Source of the DNA: Streptomyces avermitilis MA-4680 = NBRC 14893
GTDB lineage: Bacteria; Actinomycetota; Actinomycetes; Streptomycetales; Streptomycetaceae
Reading direction: 5' to 3'
Length of the DNA: 64,000 nucleotides
Assembly: GCF_000009765.2 (NCBI RefSeq)
Contig: NC_003155.5
Coordinates: forward strand, 8,556,001-8,620,000
The notes beneath the pieces were generated by a model that ran no database searches, was not told the DNA's origin, and saw only the letters and a list, made by a program, of their open reading frames with translations. Numbering within the stretch: the first letter of the stretch is position 1; each line of letters starts with the position of its first letter. A program made the position numbers and the translations under genes. Below, piece after piece: positions 25,221-34,875 of this stretch.

Positions 25221-26018
25221 TCACGCCTGGGAGCGCAGCCGCCACCCGTGATCCACCGGCCCGATGCCGGCCCCCAGTGCGAACCCCGCCGCGATCGCCG
25301 CCGTGACGTAGTCCTTGGCCTCCCGCACCGCGTCCGGAACCGGAAGGCCCCGCGCCAGCCCCACCGCCACCGCCGAGGCGAGGGTGCAGCCCGTGCCGTG
25401 GGTGTGACGGTTGTCGTGCCGGGGGGCGCGCAGCCAGTGCTCCGCGCTGCCGTCGGTCAGCAGGTCCACGGCCTCGCCGGGCAGATGGCCGCCCTTCACG
25501 AGCACCCAGCGCGGGCCGTACGCGAGCAGGTGTGCGGCGGCGCGGCGCATGCCGGACTCGTCGTTCACCGCGATGCCGGTGAGCTGCGCGACCTCGTCCA
25601 GATTCGGCGTGGCCACCGTCGCGAGCGGCAGCAGCCGGGTCCGTACGGCATCCAGCGCGTCGTCGGCCAGCAGCCGGTCGCCGTGCTTGGACACGCTCAC
25701 CGGGTCCACGACGACCGGAGCCGCCACGTCCGACAGCAGCTCGGCAACGGCCGTGACCAGGGCGGACGAGCCGAGCATGCCGGTCTTGACCGCCTGCACG
25801 CCGATGTCGTCGACGACACTGCGGTACTGGGCGCGCACCGCCTCCACGGGCAGTTCCCAGGCGCCCTGCACCCCGACGGAGTTCTGCGCGGTGACCGCGG
25901 TCAGCACGCTCATGCCGTGGGCGCCGAGCGCCAGCATCGTCTTCAGGTCGGCCTGGATTCCGGCGCCTCCGCCGGAGTCGGAGCCGGCGATCGTCAGGAC
26001 CCGGGGCAGGGCGGTCAT
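25221..26018 (-). CDS. thiD: Hydroxymethylpyrimidine/phosphomethylpyrimidine kinase
   Basis: A ribokinase-fold enzyme of 265 residues that phosphorylates HMP and then HMP-phosphate for thiamine synthesis. The N-terminal LTIAGSDSGGGAGIQADLKT and the C-terminal anion-hole motif HTHGTGCTLASA are intact, as is VDPVSVSKHGDRLL. Its ATG overlaps the stop of the transporter gene as ATGA, so translation is coupled and both genes fall under the upstream TPP riboswitch. Confidence 0.96.
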   Translation of the reverse strand: MTALPRVLTIAGSDSGGGAGIQADLKTMLALGAHGMSVLTAVTAQNSVGVQGAWELPVEAVRAQYRSVVDDIGVQAVKTGMLGSSALVTAVAELLSDVAAPVVVDPVSVSKHGDRLLADDALDAVRTRLLPLATVATPNLDEVAQLTGIAVNDESGMRRAAAHLLAYGPRWVLVKGGHLPGEAVDLLTDGSAEHWLRAPRHDNRHTHGTGCTLASAVAVGLARGLPVPDAVREAKDYVTAAIAAGFALGAGIGPVDHGWRLRSQA

Positions 26019-27430
26019 ACGAGGCTCTCCTCTCGGCGGTGGCGCAGCCGCACGGGGGCGTAGAGGGCCAGGGCCACGACGAACGCCACGTAGTACGACA
26101 GGTCGGCGCCGTGCAGCGCGTCCGCCACCGGGCCCACGTACAGGCTCGTGTCCATGAACGGCACGGCCGCGGCGAAGGCGGCCACGAACGCCACCAGCGG
26201 CGGCCACCACGGCTGCGGCCGGCCGGCCTCCGCGGCCAGGTCGATCTCGGCACCCTCGCGGGTGCGGGCCCGGGCGATCCAGTCGACGACGACGATCGCC
26301 ACGAACCCGGGAATCCAGTAGCCGACGAACAGCAGCACGTTCTGGAAGCGCGCGGTGGTGTTTGCCGCGTGCATCCACAGCACCAGCGGGAAGCCGAGCG
26401 CGGCGGCCAGGGCGGCGGCCACCGGGCGCGGCACGCGCACGCCCGCGGTCTGCAGGGCCAGGGACCCGCTGTAGTCGTTCATCGCGTTGCTGCACAGCGC
26501 CGCCAGCGCCACGGCCAGCAGCCCGAACGCCCCGAGGGCCCCGCCGCCCAGCACCTGGTCCACGCCCGCGGCGGTCTGGTCGGTCAGCACGGACGCGCCC
26601 CACAGTCCGAGGGCCTGGACCGCCACGAAGGAGACCGCGAGACCCAGCAGGGTGCACCAGAACATCCGCGGGCGGGACGTGGAGCGCGGCAGATAGCGGC
26701 TGAAGTCGCTGGCGTACGGGGCCCAGGACAGGGCCAGACTCAGGGCGATGGTGCTGGTCAGCACGAACGCGCCGGCCCGGTCGGCGCCGTGCGCGCCGCC
26801 GGTCGACGCGGCGTGGACACCGTCGAGCATGCGCCAGGCGATCAGCGCGAACGCGGCGGCGAGCACGAACGTCATGACGATCTGGAGCCGGTGGATGGCC
26901 TCGTAGCCGAGGACGCCGAGCGCCCCCTGGCCGGCCATCATGACCAGGACGCCGAGCCAGAACGGCCAGCCGCACAGCTGTGCCAGCGCGTCCCCGCCGA
27001 ACAGTCCGATCAGCGCGTCCCAGGCCACCGAGGACAGCCACTGGAGCATGCCGGGCACCGCCACCGCGCGGCCGAAGGCGAGCCGGGCCAGCGGCAGCTG
27101 TCCGGCGCCGGTCCGGCTGCCCCAGGTGCTCAGGTAGGCGGTGGGCACCGCGCCCACGACCGTACCCAGCACGACGGCGGCGAGCGCGGTCGCGAAGTCC
27201 AGGCCGAGCGCGATGCCGATGGTTCCGGTGAACACGCCCGTCATCGTCAGATTGGGGGCGAACCACACGGTGAACAGGCGTCCGGCTCCGCCGTAGCGAT
27301 TGTTCTCGGGGACCGGTTCGATGCCGTGCCCCTCGACCCGGAGATCGCCGGGCGCCGCGGGCATCCGCCCGTCGAAGACGGTCCGCCGGCCGTCGGCGGG
27401 CAGCCCGCCGGGAACATGCGCCAAAGGCAT
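26015..27430 (-). CDS. cytX: NCS1-family transporter for hydroxymethylpyrimidine
   Basis: A 471-residue cytosine-permease-like transporter with about 12 predicted membrane spans, starting near FTVWFAPNLTMTGVFTGTIG. TPP-riboswitch control and coupling to thiD identify it as the CytX type, which imports the thiamine precursor HMP, rather than a cytosine permease. Of two nearby ATGs, the one at 27430 has GGAGGG at an ideal distance; the ATG at 27439 touches the ribosome site. The transporter salvages HMP, which ThiD then phosphorylates. Confidence 0.9.
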   Translation of the reverse strand: MPLAHVPGGLPADGRRTVFDGRMPAAPGDLRVEGHGIEPVPENNRYGGAGRLFTVWFAPNLTMTGVFTGTIGIALGLDFATALAAVVLGTVVGAVPTAYLSTWGSRTGAGQLPLARLAFGRAVAVPGMLQWLSSVAWDALIGLFGGDALAQLCGWPFWLGVLVMMAGQGALGVLGYEAIHRLQIVMTFVLAAAFALIAWRMLDGVHAASTGGAHGADRAGAFVLTSTIALSLALSWAPYASDFSRYLPRSTSRPRMFWCTLLGLAVSFVAVQALGLWGASVLTDQTAAGVDQVLGGGALGAFGLLAVALAALCSNAMNDYSGSLALQTAGVRVPRPVAAALAAALGFPLVLWMHAANTTARFQNVLLFVGYWIPGFVAIVVVDWIARARTREGAEIDLAAEAGRPQPWWPPLVAFVAAFAAAVPFMDTSLYVGPVADALHGADLSYYVAFVVALALYAPVRLRHRREESLV

Positions 27431-27439
27431 GGAAGACAT

Positions 27440-27513
27440 CCCTCCGCCAGTACGAACTGGTTCAGGTTCGACGGGTGTGATCTCAGCCCTCGGATGGGGC
27501 ACCCCGTGTCCGG
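27440..27513 (-). promoter_or_regulatory. TPP (THI-box) riboswitch
   Basis: The minus strand shows the conserved blocks GGGGTGCCCC, GGGCTGAGATCACACCC, GAACCTGAACCAGTTCG and GCGGAGGG in order. The last block contains the ribosome-binding site of cytX, so TPP binding would block translation of cytX-thiD. Confidence 0.95.
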
Positions 27514-27609
27514 TACGACGAAAAGCCTAACCCGATCTCCGCCGACGCCCCTACGGAGGATGCGTGACGACGGTCCGGCGGCGGGCGCGGACGCCGCCGG
27601 ACCTGGGGA

Positions 27610-28947
27610 TCAGCGCTGGGTGTAGATGAAGCCGATCTTGTCGACCTCGTCGCCGGCGCGGCCGTGGAATCCGGCGATCTGCCGACCGGACGGAGCGGTG
27701 CGGGTCACGCAGTCGGACGTGGTGGTGCCGCCCGCCAGGCTGTTCCCGAGGTTGGTGGTGAACTTCGCGTAGAAGATCCGGGTGTGGCCGTCCTTCACGC
27801 CCTGGCACAGATGGGCGGAGGTGACGTACTCGCCGCTGCCGAGGGTCAGCGACGAGGCGGTGCCGCCGGTGCCGCCGTGGGCCAGCGTCGTGCCGTTGCC
27901 GAGCGTGAGACCCATCCGGTCCACGCGGGAGCCGCTGCGCAGCGAGACCGTCGTGGCGCGGGCGCCGGCCGGCACGCTGTCGATGTCGTTGAAGTAGTCG
28001 CCGTGCGGCCCGCCGAACTGGTCGCTCAGCTGGAACGCGGAGGCGCGCGACCAGGAGAACGCCGCGGTGATCGGGTCGTGGTCGGAGAGCATCAGGCCGT
28101 CGGAGTTGAGGAACGCGGCGTGCTCGTTGTCGTACGACGTGGCGTCGAGCGTGACGAGCTTGCTGCCGCGGTAAAGGATCTTGTCGACGACCTCGCAGGT
28201 GTTGGGCACGGTGGCCCCGGTCTGGTCGCAGACCAGCGCGTCGCTGCCCTTGGCGGGCGCCGCGCCGCCGCGTATCAGCTTCACCCAGGCGTCGGTCAGC
28301 CCGTTGGCGGCGGCGAACTCGGCGATGGTGTCGGCCGACCGGGTGTAGCGGGTGTTGGTGTCGCCCATCACCACGACGGCGTTGCCGTTGGAGTGCGTGC
28401 CGATGAAGGAGGTCAGCTGGTCGAGGTTGTCGGCGCGGGAGGCCTCGTCGCCGTCGTTGGTGCCGGCGTTGGTGTGCAGGTTGTAGAAGTCGACGTAGAC
28501 GCCCTCGGCCAGGCGCTCGCGCATGAAGGTGAAGCCCTTGGGGGTGAGGCAGTCGCCCGAATCGATCTGGCAGGAGTTCCAGCCGGCGCGCTCGAAGTCG
28601 TCACCGTCCCAGGCATAGGTCGAGACGGTGTTGAGGCCGCTGCCGATGCCCGCGCCCCCGCTGGTCGCCGTGCGGTAGGGGTGGGTGTCCGTGGAGTACA
28701 GGTACGCGTGGTAGTTGAAGTCCTCCTGGACGTTGACGATGTCGTACGGCGCGATGCGCCGGCCGATCTCCGTGGTGCTCGTGTCGCGCGGCGTCGAGGC
28801 GCTGGAGAGGGACTCCGGCAGACCGGCGACGTTGTAGGTGAGCACGCTGAACGTGCCCGAGTCGGCCGCCGCGGCGGGGGAGGCGCTCACCGTGAGCCCG
28901 CCGACGGCCACGGCCGCGGTCGCCAGACAGGCGAGAAGTCTGCGCAT
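27610..28947 (-). CDS. Secreted endonuclease/exonuclease/phosphatase protein with jacalin-like lectin domain
   Basis: A 445-residue extracellular enzyme. A Sec signal peptide (about 1-28, ending SPAAAA) is followed by an EEP domain, about 30-300, of the DNase I/sphingomyelinase fold: LTYNVAGLP at the start, NVQEDF with the metal-binding Glu, VVMGDTNTRY, and SDHDPITAAF with the catalytic Asp-His. Residues about 310-445 form a jacalin-like beta-prism (SDQFGGPHGDYFNDIDSV through DEVDKIGFIYTQR), a carbohydrate-binding fold. Sphingomyelinase C-like or nuclease activity are both possible. It is transcribed away from the sulfur locus. Confidence 0.85.
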   Translation of the reverse strand: MRRLLACLATAAVAVGGLTVSASPAAAADSGTFSVLTYNVAGLPESLSSASTPRDTSTTEIGRRIAPYDIVNVQEDFNYHAYLYSTDTHPYRTATSGGAGIGSGLNTVSTYAWDGDDFERAGWNSCQIDSGDCLTPKGFTFMRERLAEGVYVDFYNLHTNAGTNDGDEASRADNLDQLTSFIGTHSNGNAVVVMGDTNTRYTRSADTIAEFAAANGLTDAWVKLIRGGAAPAKGSDALVCDQTGATVPNTCEVVDKILYRGSKLVTLDATSYDNEHAAFLNSDGLMLSDHDPITAAFSWSRASAFQLSDQFGGPHGDYFNDIDSVPAGARATTVSLRSGSRVDRMGLTLGNGTTLAHGGTGGTASSLTLGSGEYVTSAHLCQGVKDGHTRIFYAKFTTNLGNSLAGGTTTSDCVTRTAPSGRQIAGFHGRAGDEVDKIGFIYTQR

Positions 28948-29249
28948 GAGGGGGTCTCCTGGGGGTGAGGAAAGAGCGCGAGTGATGCGAGCATGTCAAA
29001 ATGTAGCGACAAGCTCCGGGCGCACGGCGTCTTCGAAACTTTCGAAAACTTCAGCCGGTGAGCGCCGGGCCGATCACCGTGGTGACACGTGTACGACGGC
29101 CGACTCGCGGCCGTGCGGCCGCTGTCCGACGCGCGGATTCGTGTGCACGCGGAAACACGGCACCGGAACACGCCCTGGAGGTACGGCAGTTCACGCGCAA
29201 GGGCGCCAACACGGGCGCGGACGTGCACGTATCACCTGATGGACCAGCG
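28948..29249. other. Divergent intergenic region
   Basis: No gene is supported. It should contain the promoter of the secreted EEP gene. The sulfur-locus promoter starts at its right end. Confidence 0.5.
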
Positions 29250-29279
29250 TTGACATCGACTCCGGCGCCTGTCTTACTT
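29250..29279 (+). promoter_or_regulatory. Probable promoter of the sulfur locus
   Basis: A perfect -35 TTGACA (29250-29255) and TTACTT (29274-29279) lie at 18-bp spacing. The riboswitch begins about 13 bases after the -10, as expected for transcription starting just before it. Confidence 0.65.
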
Positions 29280-29291
29280 ACGCCCCAGAAC

Positions 29292-29400
29292 GGTCAAGAG
29301 CGTCAGCGACAAGCCCTGGCTTGCTGACCGGCAACCCTCGCGACGCGGTGGGGTGCCCCAGGTGACGACCGGACCGGATGACCTTCGGTAAGCGCGAGGC
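29292..29400 (+). promoter_or_regulatory. SAM-IV riboswitch
   Basis: The sequence follows the actinobacterial SAM-IV pattern block by block: GGTCAAGAGCGTCAGCGA, AAGCCCTGGCTTGCTG, CCGGCAACCCTC, GCGGTGGGGTGCCCC, GGTGACGACC, and the distal pseudoknot part GGTAAGCGCGAGGCC. P1 closes with GGTC/GACC. Known SAM-IV elements lower expression of sulfur-metabolism genes when S-adenosylmethionine is abundant. Here it precedes the ABC importer operon. Confidence 0.9.
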
Positions 29401-29433
29401 CCCCCAAGGGCCGGAACAGTGACGGTGACGGCG

Positions 29434-29568
29434 ATGGACGCAGCTACGAGGACGACCGCACAGCGGCGCCCCCGCCGCGTCCTGCTGTGCGCGAACCGCT
29501 GTGTCGATCTGCTCCGTGTCAGCAGCGCGCTGTGTACCGCCCCGGGCTCTGCCCGCCGTCGAGGCTGA
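29434..29568 (+). CDS. Leader peptide of the (V/I)DLxRVxxALC type
   Basis: A 44-codon reading frame between the SAM-IV element and the importer genes. It is arginine-rich, then reads LLCANRCVDLLRVSSALC, with three Cys codons. It shares the core VDLxRVxxALC with the short peptide at 33404, also in front of sulfur genes. Streptomyces genomes contain many such putative leader peptides before sulfur-assimilation operons, and cysteine-codon uORFs act as attenuators in mycobacteria. I infer translation-dependent sensing of cysteine supply. The ribosome site is weak, so the exact start is uncertain. Confidence 0.65.
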   Translation: MDAATRTTAQRRPRRVLLCANRCVDLLRVSSALCTAPGSARRRG

Positions 29569-29731
29569 CGGCGTTCTGATTCTCTGACGCGCACCGCCGC
29601 CGCGGTGTGCTCTCCGCCCGCCCAGTCCCCGGTTCCGGCGCTCTCCCGTGCTTCGTCTCCCGCAGCGGCCTTGCGCCGCCGTGTGCCGTCGCGCTCGCCG
29701 CCCGGGGTGTCCGACTCCGCTGGAGCCTGCC

Positions 29732-30708
29732 ATGAGTGAACTCCCTGGCGCCGCCGTGTCCCTTCTCTCCGCGCCACCCGACGGCACCGCCCCGCGGCCC
29801 CTGGCGGCCCAGCGTGTGCTGCCGCTGCGCCGGCCCGGCCGCTGGATCCTCACGGCGATCGTGCTCGTGCTGGTCGCCCAGATCGGCCACGGGCTGGTGA
29901 CCAACCCCTTCTACCAGTGGGACCGCTTCGCCTACTGGTTCCTGCGCCCCACGATCCTCGACGGACTGCTCATCACTCTCGAAGTGGCGGCGTACAGCGC
30001 CGTGTTGGGGCTGCTCGGTGGCATCCTGCTGGCACTGGCCCGGCTCTCCCGCAGCCCCGTGCTGCGCGCGGTCAGCTGGGTCTACGTGTGGCTGCTGCGC
30101 TCGGTGCCGCTGATCGTGGTGCTGATCTTCCTCTACAACTTCAGCGCCCTCTACAAGACGCTCAGCCTCGGAGTGCCCTTCGGCCCGGCCTTCCTCACCT
30201 TCGACGAGTCCCGGCTCGCCACCGACATGGCCGTCGCGGTCGTCGGACTGAGCCTCAACGAGGCGGCCTACGCGGCCGAGGTCGTCCGCGGCGGCATTCT
30301 CTCCGTCGACCAGGGACAGCACGAGGCGGCCGCCGCGCTCGGCCTGCCGAAGAGCTACCAGTTCACGAAGATCGTCTTCCCGCAGGCCCTCAGGTCCATC
30401 ACCCCGAACTACGTCAACCAGCTGATCGGCCTGATCAAGGGCACCTCACTGGTGTTCTACGTGTCGCTGCTCGACCTGTTCGGCTCCGCACAGACCATGG
30501 GCAGCACCTATCCCGGCGACATCGTGCCGCTGCTCCTGGTCGTCACCGTCTGGTACCTGATCCTCACGAGCATCGTGTCCGTCGTCCAGTTCTACGTCGA
30601 GCGGCACTACGCCCGGGGCGCCACGCGCTCCCTGCCGCCGACCCCGTTGCAGAAGCTGCGGACCGCGCTCGGTGACCTGCGGGCCCGCATACGCAGGGAG
30701 GCCGCCCT

Positions 30709-30712
<4 letters not shown>
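29732..30712 (+). CDS. Amino-acid-type ABC transporter permease (organosulfur/cystine uptake)
   Basis: An inner-membrane permease of 326 residues of the HisM/GlnP family. It has about five membrane spans and the ATPase-contact EAA loop EAAAALGLPKSYQFTKIVFP. An N-terminal extension of about 40 residues precedes the first span. It is the first structural gene after the SAM-IV riboswitch and leader peptide and overlaps the ATPase gene by 4 bp (ATGA). Together with the next two genes it forms an importer. Control by SAM and the downstream monooxygenases point to a sulfur compound such as a cystine- or methionine-like solute; the ligand is inferred, not shown. Confidence 0.88.
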
Positions 30713-31494
<782 letters not shown>

Positions 31495-31566
31495 GCCCGC
31501 AGCCCGCCCCCGAAGCACACCTCCGTCACCGATCACCCTCACCGCACACCGGACAAGGACATACCC

Positions 31567-32592
31567 ATGCGCACCCTCAGCCTCCGCAGCAGACTCCTCC
31601 GCGGCCTCACCGCGGGTACCGCCGTCGCCTCTCTCGCCGCCGGGCTCGCCGCATGCGGGGGCGACAGCGACGCGGCCACCACGACCGACAGCGCGGCGTC
31701 CGGGACCGTCACCGTGGGCCGACTCTCCAACGGCGCCGCCAAGGAGACCGAGCTCAAGGTGTCCGAGGTGAAGTCCATCAGCGCCGAGCTGCCCGAGTCC
31801 GTCGCCAAGAGCGGCAAGCTGGTCATCGGTGTGGGCGGGCTGCCCTCCGGCTCCGCGCCGCTGAACTACGTGGGCGAGGACCAGAAGACCCTCACCGGTG
31901 TCGAACCCGACCTGGGCCGGCTGGTGGCCGCCGTCCTCGGACTGAAGCCGGAGCTGAAGAACTCGACCTGGGAGAACCTGTTCGTCGGCATCGACAGCGG
32001 AAAGTCCGACGTGGGCTTCTCTAACATCACCGTCACCGAGGAGCGCAAGAAGAAGTACGAGTTCGCCTCCTACCGGCAGGACAACCTGGCGTTCGAGGCG
32101 GCCAAGAAGAACAACTGGAACTTCGACGGCGACTACAAGAACCTGGCCGGCCAGACCGTCGCCGTGGGCGCGGGCACCAACCAGGAGAGGATCCTTCTGG
32201 AGTGGAAGGCGAAGCTGGCGAAGGAGGGCAAGAAGCTCACCGTCAAGTACTTCCAGGACAACAACAGCACCTATCTGGCGCTGTCCAGCGGGAAGATCGA
32301 CGCCTACTTCGGCCCCAGCCCCGCATTCGCCTACCACGTCACCCGGGTCGCGAAGACCCCCGCTCCGACGCGTATCGCGGGCAAGTACTCCGGAGCCGGC
32401 GCGACGCTCCAGGGCCTGATCGCGGCCACCGCGAAGAAGGACAGCGGACTGGCCAAGCCGGTCGCCGACGCGATCAACTACCTGATCAAGAACGGTCAGT
32501 ACGCGAAGTGGCTGGCCGCCTGGAACCTCTCCAACGAAGCCGTCGCCAAGTCCGAGATCGACCCGGCGGGCCTGCCGCTCGACAACTCCTGA
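31567..32592 (+). CDS. Extracellular solute-binding lipoprotein, family 3
   Basis: A 341-residue lipoprotein that captures the transported solute outside the membrane. The signal peptide ends in a lipobox LAAC (Cys near 30). The mature part is an amino-acid-type type II binding fold, with SGKLVIGVGGLPSGSAPLNY, TGVEPDLGRLVAAVLG, and SNITVTEERKKKYEFASY as the usual landmarks. It completes the importer. No residue allows the ligand to be named, but the riboswitch makes a sulfur compound most likely. Confidence 0.9.
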   Translation: MRTLSLRSRLLRGLTAGTAVASLAAGLAACGGDSDAATTTDSAASGTVTVGRLSNGAAKETELKVSEVKSISAELPESVAKSGKLVIGVGGLPSGSAPLNYVGEDQKTLTGVEPDLGRLVAAVLGLKPELKNSTWENLFVGIDSGKSDVGFSNITVTEERKKKYEFASYRQDNLAFEAAKKNNWNFDGDYKNLAGQTVAVGAGTNQERILLEWKAKLAKEGKKLTVKYFQDNNSTYLALSSGKIDAYFGPSPAFAYHVTRVAKTPAPTRIAGKYSGAGATLQGLIAATAKKDSGLAKPVADAINYLIKNGQYAKWLAAWNLSNEAVAKSEIDPAGLPLDNS

Positions 32593-32619
32593 CCTGTCAC
32601 ACGGAGATACCGGAACACC

Positions 32620-33378
32620 ATGTCGACCAGTGTCCTTCCCGTCGCGTCGCGGAGCCCGGAGGCACCCCATGTGCTGGACAACGCCGCCTGGGCCGCGCTG
32701 ACCGGGCCGCACGCCCGCTTCGCCGAACGCGTGGGCCGCGCCGCCCGCTATCCGCTGGACGTGTCCCCCTTCACCGCGCTCGCCGACCCGTCCGATCCAC
32801 GCGCCTGGGACGACCTGGCCGCACTCGTCGGCCCCGGCACCGTCACCCCCGTCTCGGGGGCGACGGTGCCGCCCGCCGGCTGGGAGACCGTGCGCAGCGG
32901 CCACGGCGTCCAACTGGTCGCCACCGCCCTGCACTCGGAACCCGCCCCCGAAGCGGTACGGCTGGGGCCCGGCGACGTACCCGAGATCCTGGAGCTGGTC
33001 GCCGAGACCGAGCCGGGACCCTTCCTGCCGCGCACCGTCGAACTCGGCACCTACCTGGGCATCCGGCATCGCGGACGGCTCATCGCCATGGCCGGTGAAC
33101 GGCTGCGCCCGCCCGGCTGGACGGAGATCAGCGCGGTCTGCACCCACCCGGACCACCGGGGCCGGGGTCTGGCCACCCGGCTGGTCCGCGCGGTCGCGGC
33201 GGGCATCAGGGAGCGCGGAGACACCCCCTTCCTGCACGCCGCCGCGAGCAACACCACCGCCATCCGGCTCTACGAGTCGATCGGCTTCACCCTGCGCCGC
33301 GCAACGGAGTCCGTACGGGTCCGCACTCCGGACCGGCGGCAGGAACAGACCGCGGGTCCGTGCCGTTGTGATGCATGA
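32620..33378 (+). CDS. GNAT-family N-acetyltransferase
   Basis: A 252-residue protein whose C-terminal half is a GNAT domain: ISAVCTHPDHRGRGLATRLV carries the acetyl-CoA pyrophosphate-binding RGRGLA, followed by LHAAASNTTAIRLYESIGF. The N-terminal half is an extra domain. It lies 28 bp behind the binding protein, so it likely belongs to the same SAM-IV-controlled operon and might acetylate an imported sulfur amine or cysteine conjugate. The substrate is inferred from position only. Confidence 0.85.
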   Translation: MSTSVLPVASRSPEAPHVLDNAAWAALTGPHARFAERVGRAARYPLDVSPFTALADPSDPRAWDDLAALVGPGTVTPVSGATVPPAGWETVRSGHGVQLVATALHSEPAPEAVRLGPGDVPEILELVAETEPGPFLPRTVELGTYLGIRHRGRLIAMAGERLRPPGWTEISAVCTHPDHRGRGLATRLVRAVAAGIRERGDTPFLHAAASNTTAIRLYESIGFTLRRATESVRVRTPDRRQEQTAGPCRCDA

Positions 33379-33403
33379 GCCGAGCCGGACGGAGGTGACG
33401 GGC

Positions 33404-33520
33404 ATGCCGCCCAGGTCCCGCCTCCGTGTGCCGAAGCTCGCCCCGCGTCACCGCGTTCATCTCCACTCCCGGCCCCACATCGATCTGCAGCGCGTGGCCG
33501 GCGCGCTCTGTTGCTCCTGA
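33404..33520 (+). CDS. Leader peptide of the (V/I)DLxRVxxALC type, second copy
   Basis: A 38-codon frame with a good ribosome site (GGAGG, 8 bases before ATG). It is basic at the start and ends HIDLQRVAGALCCS with tandem Cys codons next to the stop. The core HIDLQRVAGALC parallels VDLLRVSSALC of the first leader. It lies 74 bp before the first flavin monooxygenase gene. I infer a cysteine-sensing leader that controls the desulfurization genes separately from the upstream importer. Confidence 0.72.
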   Translation: MPPRSRLRVPKLAPRHRVHLHSRPHIDLQRVAGALCCS

Positions 33521-33593
33521 CCCGTTGCCCCGACGCCGCATGCTCCACGCGAGCCGGTGATCCCGTACGGCCCTCCAGGAAGGCACCACACTC

Positions 33594-34856
33594 GTGGCCT
33601 CGACACCCCCTTCTTCCCTGCCCTCTTCCTCCCCTTCTGCCTCCTCCACCCCTTCGTCGTCCGCGCTGCATCTCGCCGTCGCCCTCGACGGCGCGGGCTG
33701 GCACCCGGCCGCCTGGCGCGAGCCCGTGGCCCGGCCCCGCGAACTGCTCACCGCCGGATACTGGGCCGGCCTCGTCACCGAGGCCGAGCGCGGACTGCTC
33801 GACTTCGTGACCATCGAGGACGGGCTCGGGCTCCAGTCCTCACACTTCACCGAGCCCGACGGGCGTACGGACCAGGTGCGCGGACGGCTGGACGCCGTAC
33901 TCATCGCCGCCCGGGTGGCCCCGCTCACCCGGCACATAGGTCTCGTGCCGACCGTGGTGGCGACCCACACAGAGCCGTTCCATATATCCAAGGCGATCGC
34001 CACCCTCGACTATGTGAGCACCGGCCGAGCCGGCCTGCGCGTCCAGGTGTCGGCACGGCAGAACGAGGCCGCGCACTTCGGCCGCCGTACGTTTCCGCGG
34101 TTCGACATCGAGGACCTGGACACCCCCGCCGTACGCGAGGTGACGACCGACCTCTTCGACGAGGCCGCCGACTACGTGGAGGCGGTGCGCCGGCTGTGGG
34201 ACAGCTGGGAGGACGACGCGGAGATCCGGGACGTCGCCACCGGCCGCTTCATCGACCGCGACAAGCTCCACTACATCGACTTCGAGGGCCGGCACTTCAG
34301 CGTCAAGGGCCCCTCGATCACCCCCCGGCCGCCCCAGGGCCAGCCGGTCGTGAGCGCCCTGGCCCACCAGAGCACCCCGTTCCAGCTGGTGGGACGTTCC
34401 GCGGACATCGGATACGTCACCCCGCACGACCTCGACCAGGCGCGGGCCATAGTCGACGAGATCCGTGCCGCGCAGACCGCGGCGGGCCGCGCCGGAGACA
34501 CCCTGCACATCTTCGCCGACCTGCTGGTGTTCCTCGACGACGACCCCGGCACGGCCGCGGCCCGCCGGGAGCGCCTCGACAGCCTCGCCGGACACCCGTA
34601 CACCGGCGACGCCCGCGTCTTCACCGGCACCCCGGCCCAACTGGCCGACCTGCTCCTGGAGTTGCGGCAGGCCGGGCTGTCCGGCTTCCGGCTGCGCCCC
34701 GCCGTCGTGGGCCACGACCTCCCGCAGATCACTCGCGGTCTGGTCCCCGAACTCCAGCGCCGGGACGCCTTCCGGCGTGCGTACGAGGCCGACACCCTGC
34801 GCGGGCTGCTCGGGCTCACCCGCCCCGCCAACCGCTACGCCGCCGCCACCGTCTGA
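33594..34856 (+). CDS. LLM-class flavin-dependent monooxygenase
   Basis: A 420-residue luciferase-like TIM-barrel enzyme that uses reduced flavin and oxygen. A Ser/Pro-rich N terminus precedes the barrel core LHLAVALDGAGWHPAAWREP, then DFVTIEDGLGLQ and IGLVPTVVATHTEPFHISKA. Such enzymes oxidize C-S bonds of sulfonates, sulfides or related compounds when sulfur is scarce. The GTG start follows AGGAAGG. The next gene encodes a relative 19 bp downstream. Flavin reductase is not encoded here. The substrate is unknown. Confidence 0.87.
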   Translation: MASTPPSSLPSSSPSASSTPSSSALHLAVALDGAGWHPAAWREPVARPRELLTAGYWAGLVTEAERGLLDFVTIEDGLGLQSSHFTEPDGRTDQVRGRLDAVLIAARVAPLTRHIGLVPTVVATHTEPFHISKAIATLDYVSTGRAGLRVQVSARQNEAAHFGRRTFPRFDIEDLDTPAVREVTTDLFDEAADYVEAVRRLWDSWEDDAEIRDVATGRFIDRDKLHYIDFEGRHFSVKGPSITPRPPQGQPVVSALAHQSTPFQLVGRSADIGYVTPHDLDQARAIVDEIRAAQTAAGRAGDTLHIFADLLVFLDDDPGTAAARRERLDSLAGHPYTGDARVFTGTPAQLADLLLELRQAGLSGFRLRPAVVGHDLPQITRGLVPELQRRDAFRRAYEADTLRGLLGLTRPANRYAAATV

Positions 34857-34875
34857 GCCGGAGGAACGTACGACC

